Shown: piece by piece, positions 22,296 through 36,046 of the stretch
Layout of the letters: each line of letters starts with the position of its first letter
How positions within the stretch are numbered: the stretch's first letter is position 1
NCBI GenBank assembly: GCA_963978905.1
Contig: OZ022257.1
Coordinates: forward strand, 12,112,509 to 12,176,508
DNA: 64,000 nucleotides
Direction: 5' to 3'
Source of the DNA: Trichostrongylus colubriformis
Taxonomy: Eukaryota > Nematoda > Chromadorea > Rhabditida > Trichostrongylidae
Position numbers and translations under genes: made by a program
Notes under the pieces: model-generated
Told to the model about the DNA's origin: nothing
The model's input: the letters and a program-made list of their open reading frames with translations, nothing else
Database searches by the model: none

Positions 22296-24954
22296 TATTG
22301 CGTGGCGAATTTAACAAAAAGTTTCGAAATACATCGAATATTCTTTATCTGTGTTCAATAGCGAAACACAACCTGCCTGACATCAGCTCATCGGCCTCTA
22401 CCTTTTTGCTAACATAAGTCGCGTTTACTCGTATAAATCGATTGACAATGTTAACTGAAGCTGACCAGTTTAAATAATGATTTAGCCATGGACTTCGACC
22501 CTATTTGGTTCACATTTTCTATGCTATTCCGATGACGCATATAATTGAAATATTAGAAAACTAAAGTAGAATAAATAAGTAATCAATAAGTCAAATCCAA
22601 GAGATAGCAAACATGAAGAAAAGTACAAGTGGTGCTTAGCATATGGAGTGAACAAAACCCACACACTCAGTCGATCACGGAGAGGCTCGTAGCGGAAGAT
22701 TGGAAATCTCTTGCGAAATCAACAAAGGCCGATTTCAAGCAGACCAGATGACTGGAAATTTATTGGACATGCAGCTGAATCATTAATCAATCAGCCATTC
22801 ACAACCGTTAACTCGTTAAAAATAAGTTTTCTGCATTACACTGCTATTTTCTTTGAACCCTTTGTTTACACTGACAGCACATCAAGCTGTGTATTTTGGA
22901 TCCAGAAAACTCATACTTATTCGAATTCATTCCTTTCGAGAATCGACTGATCAGCAGAGGATTGTCACGGAGGGTAGGAATACTGATGAAGGCACTTGAT
23001 GGCAACTAACTGCATGAGCTGTAATGAGTCAAATGCATGGCACATCCATGAGAGGAGACAGACAATTCAATCCTTAACTGCTTTTACTAACAAGAAGGTG
23101 GAGAGAAGATTATCTTATCGGAACACTATCGAAAAAAAGATTATGTTCGGGATGACTACGAGGTTTTATAACGCTATAGGCCCTGGAACACCTTGCACAA
23201 GACGTTGTTAAAGGTTTATGTTGCCCATTGAGTAGTCGGTGTCGCTGGTAGAATGCCCATAGGTTTATGGGAGTAGCGCACTTGGGTAGCGACTTGGGTA
23301 GCGAGTCGGTAAAAAAGAATGCGCTTATATTTGGTGTGCCTGACTGTATCAATCGAAGCCGCGCCTTAGGTACTCTCCTACATTAATAAGTGCAGGCAAC
23401 CAGCTCGTGAAAAGCCAGAGGGAAAGTAAGGGACAAGGGATAGATTGATCAGCGCAGTTTTCTAGTGGAATACCAACAGAACTGATTCGAAAGGGCGGTT
23501 ATCAAGAAGTAACCCAAGCCAACGCATTCTTTGGTTGTGAATAGGAAAACGAGCTGATGGTTGAAAGAGACCTATGAGAAAGCAAAGTTAGACATTTGCT
23601 ATCCACGCCGGACTGGATTGTTTTTGGATCCTGTTACCACTTTCGGCCACGACTTTTTTATTTAAAAAAACCATTATCATACTCTATATATATTTTATTA
23701 TATAATAGTCGCATTATGAAATGCCTTCCACAGTGTTCTTCCTTCCTCATTTTAATTCATACCTGAATTACTCTACTTCTATGCTCTTCTTTCATATTTA
23801 ATGCCATTTAAACCCATAACTTTTTTAGAACTTCAATGGCCAATTTCGATTCCTCAGGCAGCTGAAGTTAGACTGCAAAAGGTGTGCCTACCCCAGTTCC
23901 AGAAGGCAGGTAATAACCCTCACAATTCGGGGAAATCATTGCGGAGGCCTTCATTCTGTGACATCAAGAAGTAGACAATTTCAGACCTGTTCCAGGAACC
24001 AGAACTGTTAAACATAATTGTGGAGCGCAACAAAAACGATAGACTTTATACGCAATAGTCACGAGGCAATGCCACCCATAAAAATGAATCATAAATTTAC
24101 GTGCGTTGAATGTTGTCACATGTGTTAGAACAGGAATGTTTGCCGTCATGTCATTGTTGAAGTGGGACGAAAACGCCTTGCGTGTATACAGCCCCTATTT
24201 CAGAGGCCGTGGTCAAAGTGGACATGTGGGCGGGCAGGAGCTGCGCCACCCACACTGTCCATTGCACATGCTTACTCAATCGATTTACATCCCCAAACAA
24301 ATACAGATCAATAATCCTTGATTCTTTATCGAAAAAAAAAACTTTGTGTGCAAGATATATTGCGGTCCAATACCCATTCAAATGACATCACAACCCAAAT
24401 GGGAATTCAGTACATGGCGCGACCAAAAAAAAATTAAACTGATGTCACTATCGTTTTCTGAGGAAGATACACAGCTAAATGTTGAATCTAGAGGAATATG
24501 AAAAAACTGGAAATTCAGATAGAACACGAGGACAGCACATGTCAGCAAAGGAGATGTGATGTGAAGGCAACAATGTAAAGTTGTGGCAAAAACTTAAATG
24601 ATTTCAGTGAGAAAGCGGTGTAGATTAATAGATCACATGATGCGATCGCATGAACAGAATGAGCCAGGTGATTGCTTGCGATCACCCAGTTATGCGGAAA
24701 CACGTGGCCATAATGGTGTCCTTGAAAATGTACGGCTAGCTCTCGATAGAATATAAGAGAAAGCAAAACCTTTCAGGCATGAGATGAAGTTCTCGTTATA
24801 AAATCGTTGATGTATGGTTCACAGTCTGATAGAGTACACTTAGGCAAAAACTACTGCCCTTTTGTATAGTTGGAATGTGATTATTCACACTTTCTCACAC
24901 GGGTCCGCTATGAAATATCCATCGCTTTTCATCTGCTTGATGAAAATTAAGATT

Positions 24955-25170
24955 CCAGTGCTCAACGCTGATCTCTGCAGCTCGACCCTTCTCCCCCCCC
25001 CCTCCTGTCCGTTCAGAAATGCCCCCCTCCTCGAGGAATCCTCAACTGCCGGTGTAACCTGCCTAGATGTAGAGGAAAATGGTCGCTTCAGTATGACTAC
25101 TGCTGTTCAACGGGGACCCGTTACCACCACTCCTCTCCCCCGCCCCCCCCCCCCTTCCAATATTACATAA
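24955..25170 (+). repeat. Dispersed repeat with C tracts (pair with 53944-54260)
   Basis: Shares with 53944-54260 the order GTGCT..RCGYTGA, CCCCTCCTGT, TCAAATATGAACCCCC/TCAGAAATGCCCCCC and GAATCCTCRACTRCYGGTGT. It contains pure C runs. No coding content. Confidence 0.5.
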
Positions 25171-25277
25171 CCTCTACAGTATCAGTAAGGATTGCTGATT
25201 GTATAGCCGTCAGTCAAATACGATCATCAATCCTGTCGAGGAATGCTCGACTCCTGACGTACACTGCTGATAGAGCC

Positions 25278-25825
25278 TTTGAAGACAGCATTAGGGGTAA
25301 TGTGGTAATGGAGAAATCCCTACAAGAAGTCACTCACATGGTAGTCCTGGGCCTAAGAAGGCTACTTGTGGCGAAATCCCGGTGAAAAAGCGCCGCTCCG
25401 AGCTGTAGAAACGGCGCAACGGATAGGAGCTGCCGCCTTTCGATGATCGACCCCGCCTCCAAGTGACATGATACCTGGTTGGCTATGACGAGAGCTGCCA
25501 AGGAGATGCGACAGTATCGAAGGTTTTGCGGCGTGCTTTTGCAGTTTTAGCTTGAAGCTCACTCTAAAAAATAGATGCTGTCGTATTTCCAAACATTTGT
25601 TTGTGTCTACTTGGCAATATGCCAATGGAGAACCAGATCAGAGTACCCGCTTCTTGACGGTAAGGTCTTCCGCGTCGAGAATCCACAGTGGAAAGGGGGT
25701 CCTATTTCTCGGGTTTTTGGCCAATTCCATCCTTGTTTCTTCACTGCCCTGTTACCAGGCATCTACTTTCACATTCACTACGTCTTTTACTTTTCGTCCG
25801 ACTTCCCCCTAAAGCTGCCATCAAA
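25278..25825 (+). mobile_element. TIR element, TTAAAGACAG family, copy 1
   Basis: Begins GAAGACAGCATTAGGGGTAA and ends TTCCCCCTAAAGCTGCCATC, imperfect terminal inverted repeats. The interior is shared with 33048-33600, 46275-46870 and partly 59573-59928, including TTTTAGCTTGAAGCTCACTC and ATTTCTCGGGTTTTTGGCCA. Non-coding; frames across it are shadows. Confidence 0.8.
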
Positions 25826-26998
25826 TGTGGAACACTGTGAGGACTTCTCTCAGAGCTAAGGAATCCCAACAAAAACCCTTTTCAATACACGTATTCTTGG
25901 ACCCTCGCAGTCCTCCGTTGCATAATTGAGCTTCAAGATTTGCTCAAGCAATTTAGCCATCACCGATCTTCAAACCAGACCTGCCACATGAATAAAATAT
26001 TTATTAAAGCATTTCTATAACATTTTCCGGAAAAGAAGGTCTCGAGTTAACACTCTGGCACCATGCCGATGATTGAAAGGCACCGTTCGCATAATCTACC
26101 CGCGCTCAACGGCGCAGGCGGTGATCAATCATTTAACAAAAAAACCATTCGAGAAAGAGGTGTGGCCCTAGAACTCCTACTCTAAACTACCAAATGGCAA
26201 ATACCTCACGTAGAATGGGGAATTATGTGCAAAAAAAAAGAAGAAAGGGACCAAAAAAGTAACAAAAGCTACTACATTAAAACCTTCGATCGATAAGCAT
26301 TGTATAAACAGCATAGATATCAAAAAGTCGAGCTTCCAAAAACTCTATGAAAAATCCTCGCTCTATGCTAGCATATTCGTTATAAACAGATAAAATCACA
26401 AAACATCCCAGTGCTTCAACAGGCTTCGAAAAATCATATACTGGCGTACTCTCTAATAGTGACTGCAACTGCACACTTTTCGTTGAAAATTTTTAATTGC
26501 CGCCAGATTTGCTGTTCAATCTCGGGGGATTCCGTGAGCTTGTATGGGGTTGAATTTTTTGAATGTGCCAACTCCTTAGTTGAGCCACATTCTTCAAGTT
26601 ATTTTACCCTCGGTTATATTATTGTTACTCAGCTGGCTCATTACTCATTGGTAAGAGAGAGTTTATTCTGCAATTTCGACTTTCGAAAAAGGTATGTCTG
26701 CGCTGGAGCCACATTATGGTGCTTTTTCCCATCTAGTTGACCTCCTTTTTTGCATTTATTGAAAGTTTCATTTGAAATATGGCTTACTGTGATGTGTTGT
26801 CTTAGCTCGCTGCTGTTCTCCTTTTCGTACAGCTATTTGGTTCACTTCATGCTTACCTTTTTCTTAATCTTACGTTTTGCTGTGGTCACTTTAATCGCCT
26901 TCTCTGTATCTCACCTTAAAATTCACTGCTTAGCGCTATGTAAGTGATAGCTTATTTTTGAAGCTTTTTTTCTTTTTTCAATTTTTTTTTCAGTTTTG

Positions 26999-29900
26999 AT
27001 GGCCTTCCATATATTGCACACACTCAAACATGGAGCTGAACTACCCTCCGAAGTCATCAACTACATGTATTCATCGGGAGCTTTCATGGTATGTCTTATG
27101 CCGTATGGTTGTTTCTTCGTATATTTCATTTTGGCTTTTGTTTTTGTTTTATTCCTTGATGTCTTTGGACAGCAATTTCTTGCCATTCATTATTGTTACT
27201 TTTATTTTGGATGCTGAACGAGTCATGTTGATGTTCCTGGCCTATGTTTTGATAATTTTTTTAGTAAAACATAAGTGGTAGGTCCGCGGAAAGTCCATGA
27301 CTAGCGATTGATGAGGCTTTTACCGGATCATTACCACTAGTGCTTAGCACAAGCTTCTCGTTGTTGATCTGCTGCCTAACATGCGGAGCATATTGAGAGG
27401 TCTCTTCCAATGACTCCTCATATATGCTTTGCCTTCATCGCCCACTGTGCGTCACCTAAGAATGACTTTGAGCTCTCCCATTCCTGGTTTTAAGAGAGAT
27501 ACTCGAAAGCTAATCTGTTGCTGGGCGTTGTGTGTCTAGATACACTATTCGCATGTGTTCGCAAAGCGTCGTTGACGTTCATGATGTGGTTGACCAGCTG
27601 AATTCCTGCTCACCCAGCAACTCTAGAACTAGTGAGGGTGGAGATTCTGAAGTTCGAATAGCTTTGATTGCCCAAGTTGCAGTTGAAGATCAAATTTGCG
27701 TCATAATCACGAAAGCATGTTGTACGAAAATTTCTGATGTTTGATAAGGGAATGTTTTTATACTAAAAGGTTGCGTGTCACAAGCCGGCTTCCATTTTTA
27801 TGGATGTCTGTATTCGCGCTGGAGCTTATAAGTGCTTGAATCAAGGGAAAATCATTCTGTGCTCTCAAAACCTTCGTGACCTATATTCAAATTTTTCGAT
27901 GGACTATTGTTTTCGACGGTTCGTTATTTCGGCTTAAGATAAGGGGTGCAGCTCATTTCAGATATTGAAAGACTTCCCTGAAGGACACGAATTTGGTATA
28001 GATTACAAGTCATGGACCGTTGGACCAAAATTTATGGGCCTGAAAATGATACCCGCAGGCGTTCATTTTGTTTACTGCAGTGTGAAAGGAGCTCCAAGAA
28101 TAGGTATGACATTACAAGTGTACTTGTTTATGAATAAGTCAAATAATTAGCTCAGTAATTTGATATGGGTATTGCTGGAATGGTTTGCAATTAAAAATTT
28201 CGATTCTGTGCTTTTCATATCAAATTCCAGTTATTTTGCAAACGACTTCCAGGCTTCTTCCATAACTTCAAGGCTGAGGAAATTGTAGCGAAGAGGTGGG
28301 ACAAAGTGAAAGAGACATTTTCAGACGACGCTATTTCTGATGAAGAGGTTAGTGCGTGGCCATCCTTGGGTGTTGTTTCTTTTTGACGGTTTCTTGATTC
28401 CAAGATTGCAATAGTTTAATTCTTATTGCAGGTGAATAGGATAAGGGCCAACTTGAAAAATATTGATTCCCACCTGGGACCATACCCTTTTGAGAACTAT
28501 CGCAGTTGGTATGCTCTCACAGATTTTGTGACGGGAGAGACAGTGGACAGGTGAGTTAGCGATAGGTGAATATGTCAGGAGAGGCTGCGTCGCATCTGTC
28601 ATCACTGGATGCTTCTTATTTCCAGGTTGATCCCCTTGAAAGGCCAAATTTCTGCTCAAGCAGAACTTGTCAGCATGGAAACGTGTTTGATGGAAAACGA
28701 AGAGGTATTTTAGAATGCCAGTTTTTTTCAATGACATTCGCCTTGGTCGCTTCATACTGGTCATCTGATGTTCAAAATTTTCGCAAGTTGAGCTCAATGC
28801 GACAGTCGGATGCAGCAATAGTGTTGATCGAGAGCATCCGACCCGCACTCGATTTGTGGATCAACAAGGATTGCCAATAATGAAGATCAGGGAAGGATAT
28901 GAAATTCGGTTTCTTGGGATACCACAATTGACAGTAGGTTTTACCTGTTTTATCTTCCCTTCTGCCTAGAACTCATGCATTCATTCCTGAGGGTGGTGTG
29001 TAATTTTCAACAGTTAATAAAATACGTGCGCTTTTTTCTAAACTTTCTGTTTACCCCTATGCTAAGGACACCGACGCTTCAATCTCGTGGCATACTCCAT
29101 TTCAGAGCGTCTGATAGGGCGTAGCCTACGGACATGGGTGAATGGCGAGAGAGAGTGCGTTGCAAAAGAGGAGAGTGTGGCGGAGGTAGATACACTCTCA
29201 CCCTTCGGAGCGCTATCAAGCGCTTTGGGATGGACTGTAACTAAGGTCTTATAAATAGTAGTTTTGGTTAGTATGTTTTGAGAAGTCTTGGAACAGGCCC
29301 GCAGTCTCAGAACAGGGTTCATTAAAAGTAGTAAGAAATCTGTTAAGGCTTCTCTCCAACGTTTAGATGGCAATAAGCTATTGGCGAAGCTTACATGAAT
29401 TTGTGTTCCCGTTCCTAGTGGGTTCCACATTAACTCTAGCATAATTTATCAGTGTACGTCTCGTGAGACATGCTACCATCTGCGACCTACCCTTTTTCGA
29501 TGGAGTTTTTTACTGAGTCTGCCTTGTTCGATGTTATTGTGCAGCAACTTCAGGCGTTATTCATCTCGTAGCGAAGTAGAGTTAAGTAGAAAGTTGTTAT
29601 TTGGATCATTTGCTCATTTAAGGTTTATCACGGTTTACCCGAATTTCAAAGATTGTAACGACTTGCTTTCTTGTTATGTTGTATCTGCTCACCGTCTAGA
29701 GAGAAAGGCGACTACTACTTCTGGTTTCGAAATGTACCGCACAAAATAATTGAGCTTCTTTTTTACCAAGGCTGTATTTGAGAATTAGTGAGAGGTTCTC
29801 ACGTTAATGAAATGTTGTCGAATCTGAGGTGAGGGATAGTTAGGTCGACCTACTCATTTTGTTACTCATAGGTTATTATTCATGGTTTTAGCTCCCAATT

Positions 29901-30830
29901 TAGAAATTTAAAAATTATTCAAAATAGTTTTGTCATCGCATATCATCTTGCTAGACAGTCATTCTAGTATATTTTCCTTTTCAGGTGGGAGAGAACCGCG
30001 TCGGAATTGACTATACCGATCGGTTAGAACGTGTAGTACGACGGTTGAATGGTGACTGGAAGCAACTTTTAGCAGAAATTCAGTTTGCCTTCGCCTGTTT
30101 CCTGATCGGTCAGGTGTGTGCTCATATTGGTAACACTACAATTCGATTGACTGATTGATTCAACTAATCAGTTTTTTGATATTTATATTTATTAATCCAC
30201 AAACTATACGACGCAGATGCATGGTGAGCATTAATGAAATAGTGAAAAGGAAAAAAGGTGAAATTCTGAATCCCCTCCTGTGTTCTTATTTCCGCTGTCT
30301 TGGAAACTTGACTTTCCGCGAACGGTTCTTCTCGGGCGTATTTAACACTTCAGCTTCGATTTTAGGTCTTTGAAGGGTTTGAACAGTGGAAGCGTTTGAT
30401 TCACCTTCTGTGCTGTTGCCCATCTGCTCTTGGTCCACGATCGGACATGTACATATCATTCATCAGAGTAGGTGATCTTCTGATCATTTTATGGTTCATT
30501 GAACTTCTTATTACCGTTTTCTGCCGAGAAATGACGTTTTCAGGTTCTATTTTTCGAGTTGAAGGAGTGCCCTACCGATTTCTTCGTCGACATAGTATCA
30601 CGCGATAACTTCCTTACAACAACGTTATCGATGTTATTCGCGAATATCAGAGGTGGTTTCGTCTTTTACTTCTTGTTATGAAATAATCCTGTTTTTATTG
30701 AGATTGAGAACAAGTGTTGGGATATTTTCGTTCAGATTCCGATATTGCTGCACCAGAATTGAAAAAGAAATCGATGCAGTTCAAAGCGTACCTCACGAAG
30801 GAATTCAAATGGGATTTCGAATGCGAATAG
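26999..30830 (+). CDS. aar2: AAR2 splicing factor (U5 snRNP/Prp8 chaperone)
   Basis: AAR2 binds Prp8 during U5 snRNP maturation and is released before final assembly. Ten exons join in frame: 26999-27088, 27962-28103, 28253-28347, 28432-28550, 28626-28704, 28793-28933, 29985-30113, 30366-30467, 30544-30652 and 30736-30830 (1101 nt, 366 aa; human is 384 aa). Matches run along the whole protein: PEGHEFGIDYKSWTVGPKF with GLKMIPAG.HF (human KGTEFGIDYNSWEVGPKF), NLKNIDSHLGPYPF, GYEIRF, LLAEIQFAFACFLIGQVFEG, FEQWKRLIHLLC, CPTDFFVDIVSRDNFLT and, near the end, LTKEFKWDFE. The start lies 5 bp after a T-rich CAG acceptor, a likely spliced-leader site. Exon 6 is the least certain: its acceptor (GTTGAG) is weak and was chosen because it keeps phase. 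From memory the C. elegans homolog is F10B5.2, close to tub-1 and pch-2. Confidence 0.94.
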
Positions 30831-33047
30831 CTGTAATCCCAGAACTGCTGGTGATGCTTTGTCAGCTTCATCCGTTCATTCAGTTCTTGATAATTTGAAA
30901 TTTTTTAATTTTTGCCTTTTTTGTTTTCCTTTTGTTGCCTTCCTCACTTCTGAAGCTGATATTGAGTAAGCCAGAGGTTTTACTTATCCGGTATAGTAGA
31001 ACCGTGGAAATAGTTCCTGTGTTATGCAGACAGTGTTTGCTACGAGGCAGGTTACAGGTCTGAGAAGTGCATTAGATGGTTGAATGCCCGTTATTCTCCG
31101 AATATGAGTGATCGATCTTCAAGTTTGTCACCGTCAGACCATTCACTTGCTCCCCGTGAGGAAGTGTTTTAGAAAATGTATATCTAGATCTCAATTTTTC
31201 TGATCAAATGAATTATTTTATTCAATTGTTAATCACATATGGAAATTTAAGTAATACATGCTTATTCAAAGGCCACTTAAGTAAAGCTAAAGCCACAGGA
31301 AAGAAAGAATATTTGTATTTTGTAGAGGCATTGTGGCAAGGCTTGTGAAGGTAATGAAAGTGTGATAGGGCTTCGAACTACCACGCACGTAGTGAGATAT
31401 AATGCATGCCCGGGAACGTGGTCATGGCAAGGAAATGGCAATTGAGCTGGCGAGGATTCAGCCGTGAAAAAACTCGTGGGTTCATGAAAAGTGCGTCAGA
31501 TGTGTCCATTTGGTCTTACTGAAACTTTGAAGTGGGTACTATCTAATATGTCTACAAAAGTATTTGGTAGGATACCGGCCTGTTGTGACTAATGGTTTAA
31601 CGATATGATGCCACAGTTATACTTCGCGAAGGCGCGATTTGATGAAGTTGCGTTCAACGCGAAGCATGCAATAAGCGACGCTGTCGATCACGTAATCCGT
31701 ACCCTCATCTGAGCGGTGTTTTAATTCTACAATGGCATTGTTGTTTTGAATGACTCACTGCGCTTTAGTGACAAACGCTTTGCGTACTCCATGCGTCGCG
31801 GCGTTTGTGATTTTGCTATCCACCATTTCGCAGAATCGTTGGGACAATACCAAGCGAACTGTGAATGAACTTGATGGCAAGGTATAACTGCGGCTTCAGT
31901 ATCGCATCAAGAAAAGGGCTTTGGGGGGGGTGGGGGCGCACTTACAGTACATAGCATCTTAGATGCAAGTCAACGACTTTGGTATAGATTCTGCACTATA
32001 ACTCTTCTATTTGGTATATTAGGGAAAAAGAGCATTAAGTAGTGAAGAAGAGTTAGATTTCAACTACTGGAATTTGCTCTGGAAGCGCTTTTGGAGCAGG
32101 AGCCTCGACGATTGGCTTGGATTCAGATGGTGGATGAGCAGAAGCGATATGTAAAATTAGGGAATGTTTAGAGGTGGAAGAGAATTGGCATAGTGAACAA
32201 AGAATTCCTTCGGAGAACACGTCCATGGAGTGAGCAAACTGCTTGTGGCGTCCCAGTAGTGCCTCAGTATTTCCTCTGAAATCACGTTGTTTACTTCACT
32301 TTTGTAACACTGTGTACAGTGTTTACACAAGTTTTTATCAGTGGAATTTCGAGCGTAAATACGTAGGTCTGGTTCCCGCGTAGTTCCGGTTACGATTTCA
32401 CATTTGTTTAGTGAATTTCTATTGTAATTACACACTTGTTAGAAAAATTTTTCCACAATAACACATTTGTTTGGAGCCGGGTCAAGGGTAGTGTCTAGGA
32501 AATGGTCCCATTACGCCACCCCCTTCCTCTAAAATTACAACAATACGACCTCATAGAAGAAGAGCTGCTACAGGGAGACAAGCAGGGGCTGTAGAATCCT
32601 CAAAATTCGTCGTTTTTTGTGTTGGAAAGAGAGTTCGCATTTTCTAATAATTCCTCGAGGGATGCAAACGACCACTTCTCTTTCGTCGATTTTTGGACCC
32701 AGCAGGAGGTCTCAAGAAAATGTCGTTATATGGTAATCAATATCGATAATTTTATATTTACGACTTTTTTCACAGGGGTGGGGGGAGGGAAAGGACGACC
32801 TCCGGGCATCTTTGGTGTACCGATCGACAGAATCGCAGGACTCATATTGGTTTCTATTTTTCATATTTCTTTAGAAAAACGCTAAGATCTTGTTAGCCTC
32901 AAAACAGCGTACAACTTTGAGTGGAAGGGATTTGCAGCCTCTGTTTCCAAAAATTCAACCTCTGAGGTTCAACAGAGCCTAACTGCTATCCACTCCCTCA
33001 AAATGGGGTAAATGTACCTCTTTTTTCTTAGGGATATCTCAGCTAAT

Positions 33048-33600
33048 CTTAAAGACAGCATTGGGGGTAATGTGGTTACTGAGAAATCCCTGAAAGAAGT
33101 CATTCACATGGAAACTATAGGGGTAAGAAGGCTATCTGTGACGAAGGTCCGGCGAAAGAGCGCGCCCTCGAGCTGTATAAACGATGCAACGGATAAGAGC
33201 TGACGCCTTTCGATAATCGACTCCGCCTCCAAGCGACGTGATACCTGGTTGGCTACGATGAGAGCGGCCAAGGATATGCGGTGAGATCAATGGTACTGTA
33301 GCGCGCTTTCGCAGTTTTAGCCTGAAGCTCACTCCAGAAAACAGATGCTGTCCTATTTCCAAACTTTCCCTTGTGTTTATTGGCGACATGCCGGTGGGAA
33401 TCTCTTTCGCTTTACCCGTCTCTTGATGGAAAGGTCGTCCGCGCCTAGAACCAACGGTGGGAGGGGAGTGCTATTTCTCGGTTTTTTGACCATTTCCATC
33501 CGTTCTCTTTCACTGTCTTGTTACTAGGCATCTCGACTTTCCAATTCACTACTTTTTTTTTTACTTTTCGTCCGATTTCCCCTAATGCCGCCTTTAAGCT
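33048..33600 (+). mobile_element. TIR element, TTAAAGACAG family, copy 2
   Basis: Begins CTTAAAGACAGCATTGGGGG and ends TTTCCCCTAATGCCGCCTTTAAG, so the outer 9 bp are perfect inverted repeats. The interior is collinear with copies at 25278-25825 and 46275-46870. Confidence 0.8.
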
Positions 33601-34845
33601 TGTCGTGAATTCCCTGTATAACACGGATCGTAGTGAACACACGGAGGGAGCTTTCAGAATTCTGATTCCCATGCCCTACTACTGCTACAACCTCATACAA
33701 CAAAGGGAAGGTTCACGCTAATGGTGTAGAGTTTCCCACTTCACACGACTCTCTACCGACGTGCAGCATTTCCCGTGGTCCTACCTTTGTATGCCGCGTG
33801 AAGTGCATTCTTTCCAGTGGAACGTGATTCCTCATAGGCTAATATTTTGACCATTTATATTTATTTTTATATGAACGTACTGCCGGTTACATCTATCAAT
33901 TTTCTATTCTTCGAATGATCGAATGATGGTATGACAGACGTAATGGCTGAATACCTATCAAATCTATTAAATGAGCGTATGTTGCAGTTGCTGGCACAAG
34001 GAACTCCACGATTCCCTATGGAAATCAAACAGAGAACTCAACAAATATTGATATCACTTCATTTTCCCTTTATCAATTTTTTATTTCAGTCATGCTACCA
34101 GTCAATCAGCCACTTGTCATTTTTGTAACTTTTTTGTAACATCCGACAGAAATGGTGGAACTGGGGTGATATGTGGGCCGCGCTTATTTGCTCCCAAAAT
34201 CGGTTCCCTTCCAAGCACACTCTATATTCTATTTTTCATTCCTTATTTTTAATTTTTGCAATTTTCATATTGTTACGGTTTAATAAATGTTACCAAATTG
34301 GACTGTCAGAGAAGGACCAGTGATGCGACGTTTCCTACACTCATGGAGATTGCATTGCAGTGATAAATCAAATCTTTTAACCGCCGAATGGTGAGGGGAG
34401 GAGGGTGCATCTGGAGCCTGAACCCCTTTTGTATCACTCTTGCCCCTTACTACCCAATTTCCTATCGGTTTCATCCTCTGTCTTCCTAAACAGTGTAAAC
34501 CTACTTCTATAGTTTGGCCGTTTCCCCGAATTCTACAGGAACGGGAGCGGGCTTAGGTGATTGGAGATGAAGATTTAGGATCTGTTCTTGTACAAAAATA
34601 TGTCTTAAGCCTTGAGGCTTGCTCTGAGAAGATAGTCAGGCTCCTGTACAGTGTCATGTAGGCATCATGCCTATAATAAAGTCACATTCAAAAATCTCAG
34701 CCCTTTCCAATAGCAGATTCCTGAAAAGGCTTCCCAGGGAAACAAAGGTGATGGATCGATTTATTTATCATATCTCTTGGGTAATGATTTTGATATTTTT
34801 ATTTTTTGATAACTGCTGTTTATCGCCGCAGCTCGCGATGCGAAA

Positions 34846-35168
34846 GTTACTACAAGGATGCTGAGTTATGGGCAAAAGCTTCGGTGGCGGATGGGACTCG
34901 AACCCGCACCTTATCCTTTCCGGGGATATGTGCTAATCCATTACACTACCGACACCACCTTAACCTTAACTCAGCTTTTTGAATGGTATATTTACCATAG
35001 CTTATCAGCACTTACACGTATAACGTGTTGAGCCGGTTGGCCAATATCGGCATCGAACCGTAAAGCTGAAAGCTTTAGTAATGAATTTGATATTTTTAAT
35101 TTTTGATCCCGTCCGCCACCGAAGCTTTTGTCCATAACTCAGCATCCTTGTAGTAACTTTCTCATATC
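34846..35168 (-). repeat. tRNA-derived SINE, with inverted second fragment
   Basis: 34846-34990 is a minus-strand copy with tail, B-box, D-arm-like GTGTAATGGATTAGCAC and acceptor-like GGTGTCGG. It is followed by CGGTTCGATGCCGATATTGG (reverse of 35030-35050). From about 35105 a short plus-strand fragment (CCGTCCGCCACCGAAGCTTT and tail) runs back the other way, the same head-to-head arrangement as the fuller pair at 60753-61290. Confidence 0.75.
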
Positions 35169-36046
35169 TCTTGTTTTTTATGTACATGCGTCATAGCAGA
35201 AAGTAGTATCTTTGTACTTGTAGATATGATCGGAACCCGTTCAAGGCTATGAATTCTTTACGTTTCCTTGGAAGCTACTGTCTACTGTCAGACTTATTCC
35301 CCCCCCCCTACATCTGACATTCGAATCACTTTGCCTCTGCACTTCGCAACGGATGCACATTATAATCTTCTAGCTATTTATAGTGGCTGAAATGGCAATG
35401 CATGACTTCACATCCTACTTCTTTCTTTCTAATTGCACATTTGTAAATAGAATTCTTTCTCAAATTATAAATTTGGTTAATGAATTGCTTATAAACTTAC
35501 CATTTAGAGATTTTTACTTATCGCCATTTAAGAGAATTTTTATGAGTAGTTCAACAGTCAAGGTAATAACCAATGTTAAGAACTGTGTTGAGGACATGGT
35601 TACCCCCCCCCCCCCCCCTCCCCGCTCTCCCTTTGATGGATACCTCCTCGAAATTCTAACACTACATTTTTTTAAAATAAGAGCTGCTGCAAAGGGTCAA
35701 GCATGGGTTGAGCATGGTTTTCTTTTTCATATTTGTCTTTCATGAGTAATAAAAACCATTAATTATAAAAATGGTTAAAACCATTAATTTCGATGGTTTT
35801 AACCAAACGTATAAGTGAAGGAATAATTAGGCGCTGGGAGATTATTTTGTGTAAGAAGTCATTTGGTGAATTTTAATTACATAGCAGCCCCCTGCCCTTC
35901 CGTGATGGTAATTCTAGGGGTAACTGCTTATTTCAGCAGTAAAAACCAGAATTTGTAAATGTGTATTCGTCAAAGTCAACTATTACACTATGCCATCGTC
36001 TCGTCCGTATACTATGCGCTCCCCTTAAATCATGAAGAACTAGATT

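Larger units (their letters stand above)
20740..26990. other. Repeat-rich gene desert upstream of AAR2
   Basis: No conserved coding exon is visible. It contains the TIR element 21549-22295, the repeat pair member 24955-25170 with long C tracts, and the TIR element 25278-25825. The remaining sequence is AT-rich with short frames only. Confidence 0.5.
30831..36046. other. Convergent spacer between AAR2 and the BTB-zinc-finger gene
   Basis: No conserved gene recognised. It holds the TIR element 33048-33600, SINE copies at 34846-35168, a G tract at 31922-31931, C tracts at 35299-35308 and 35605-35619, and AT-rich filler. Frames at 33931-34128, 35383-35745 and 36168-36436 look like chance. Confidence 0.5.

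Noticed and set aside
25362..25859. Overlapping frames on both strands also found at 33132-33527 and 46610-46870
   Set aside because: They are shadows of the TTAAAGACAG element family; stops and shifts differ between copies, so no protein is maintained.
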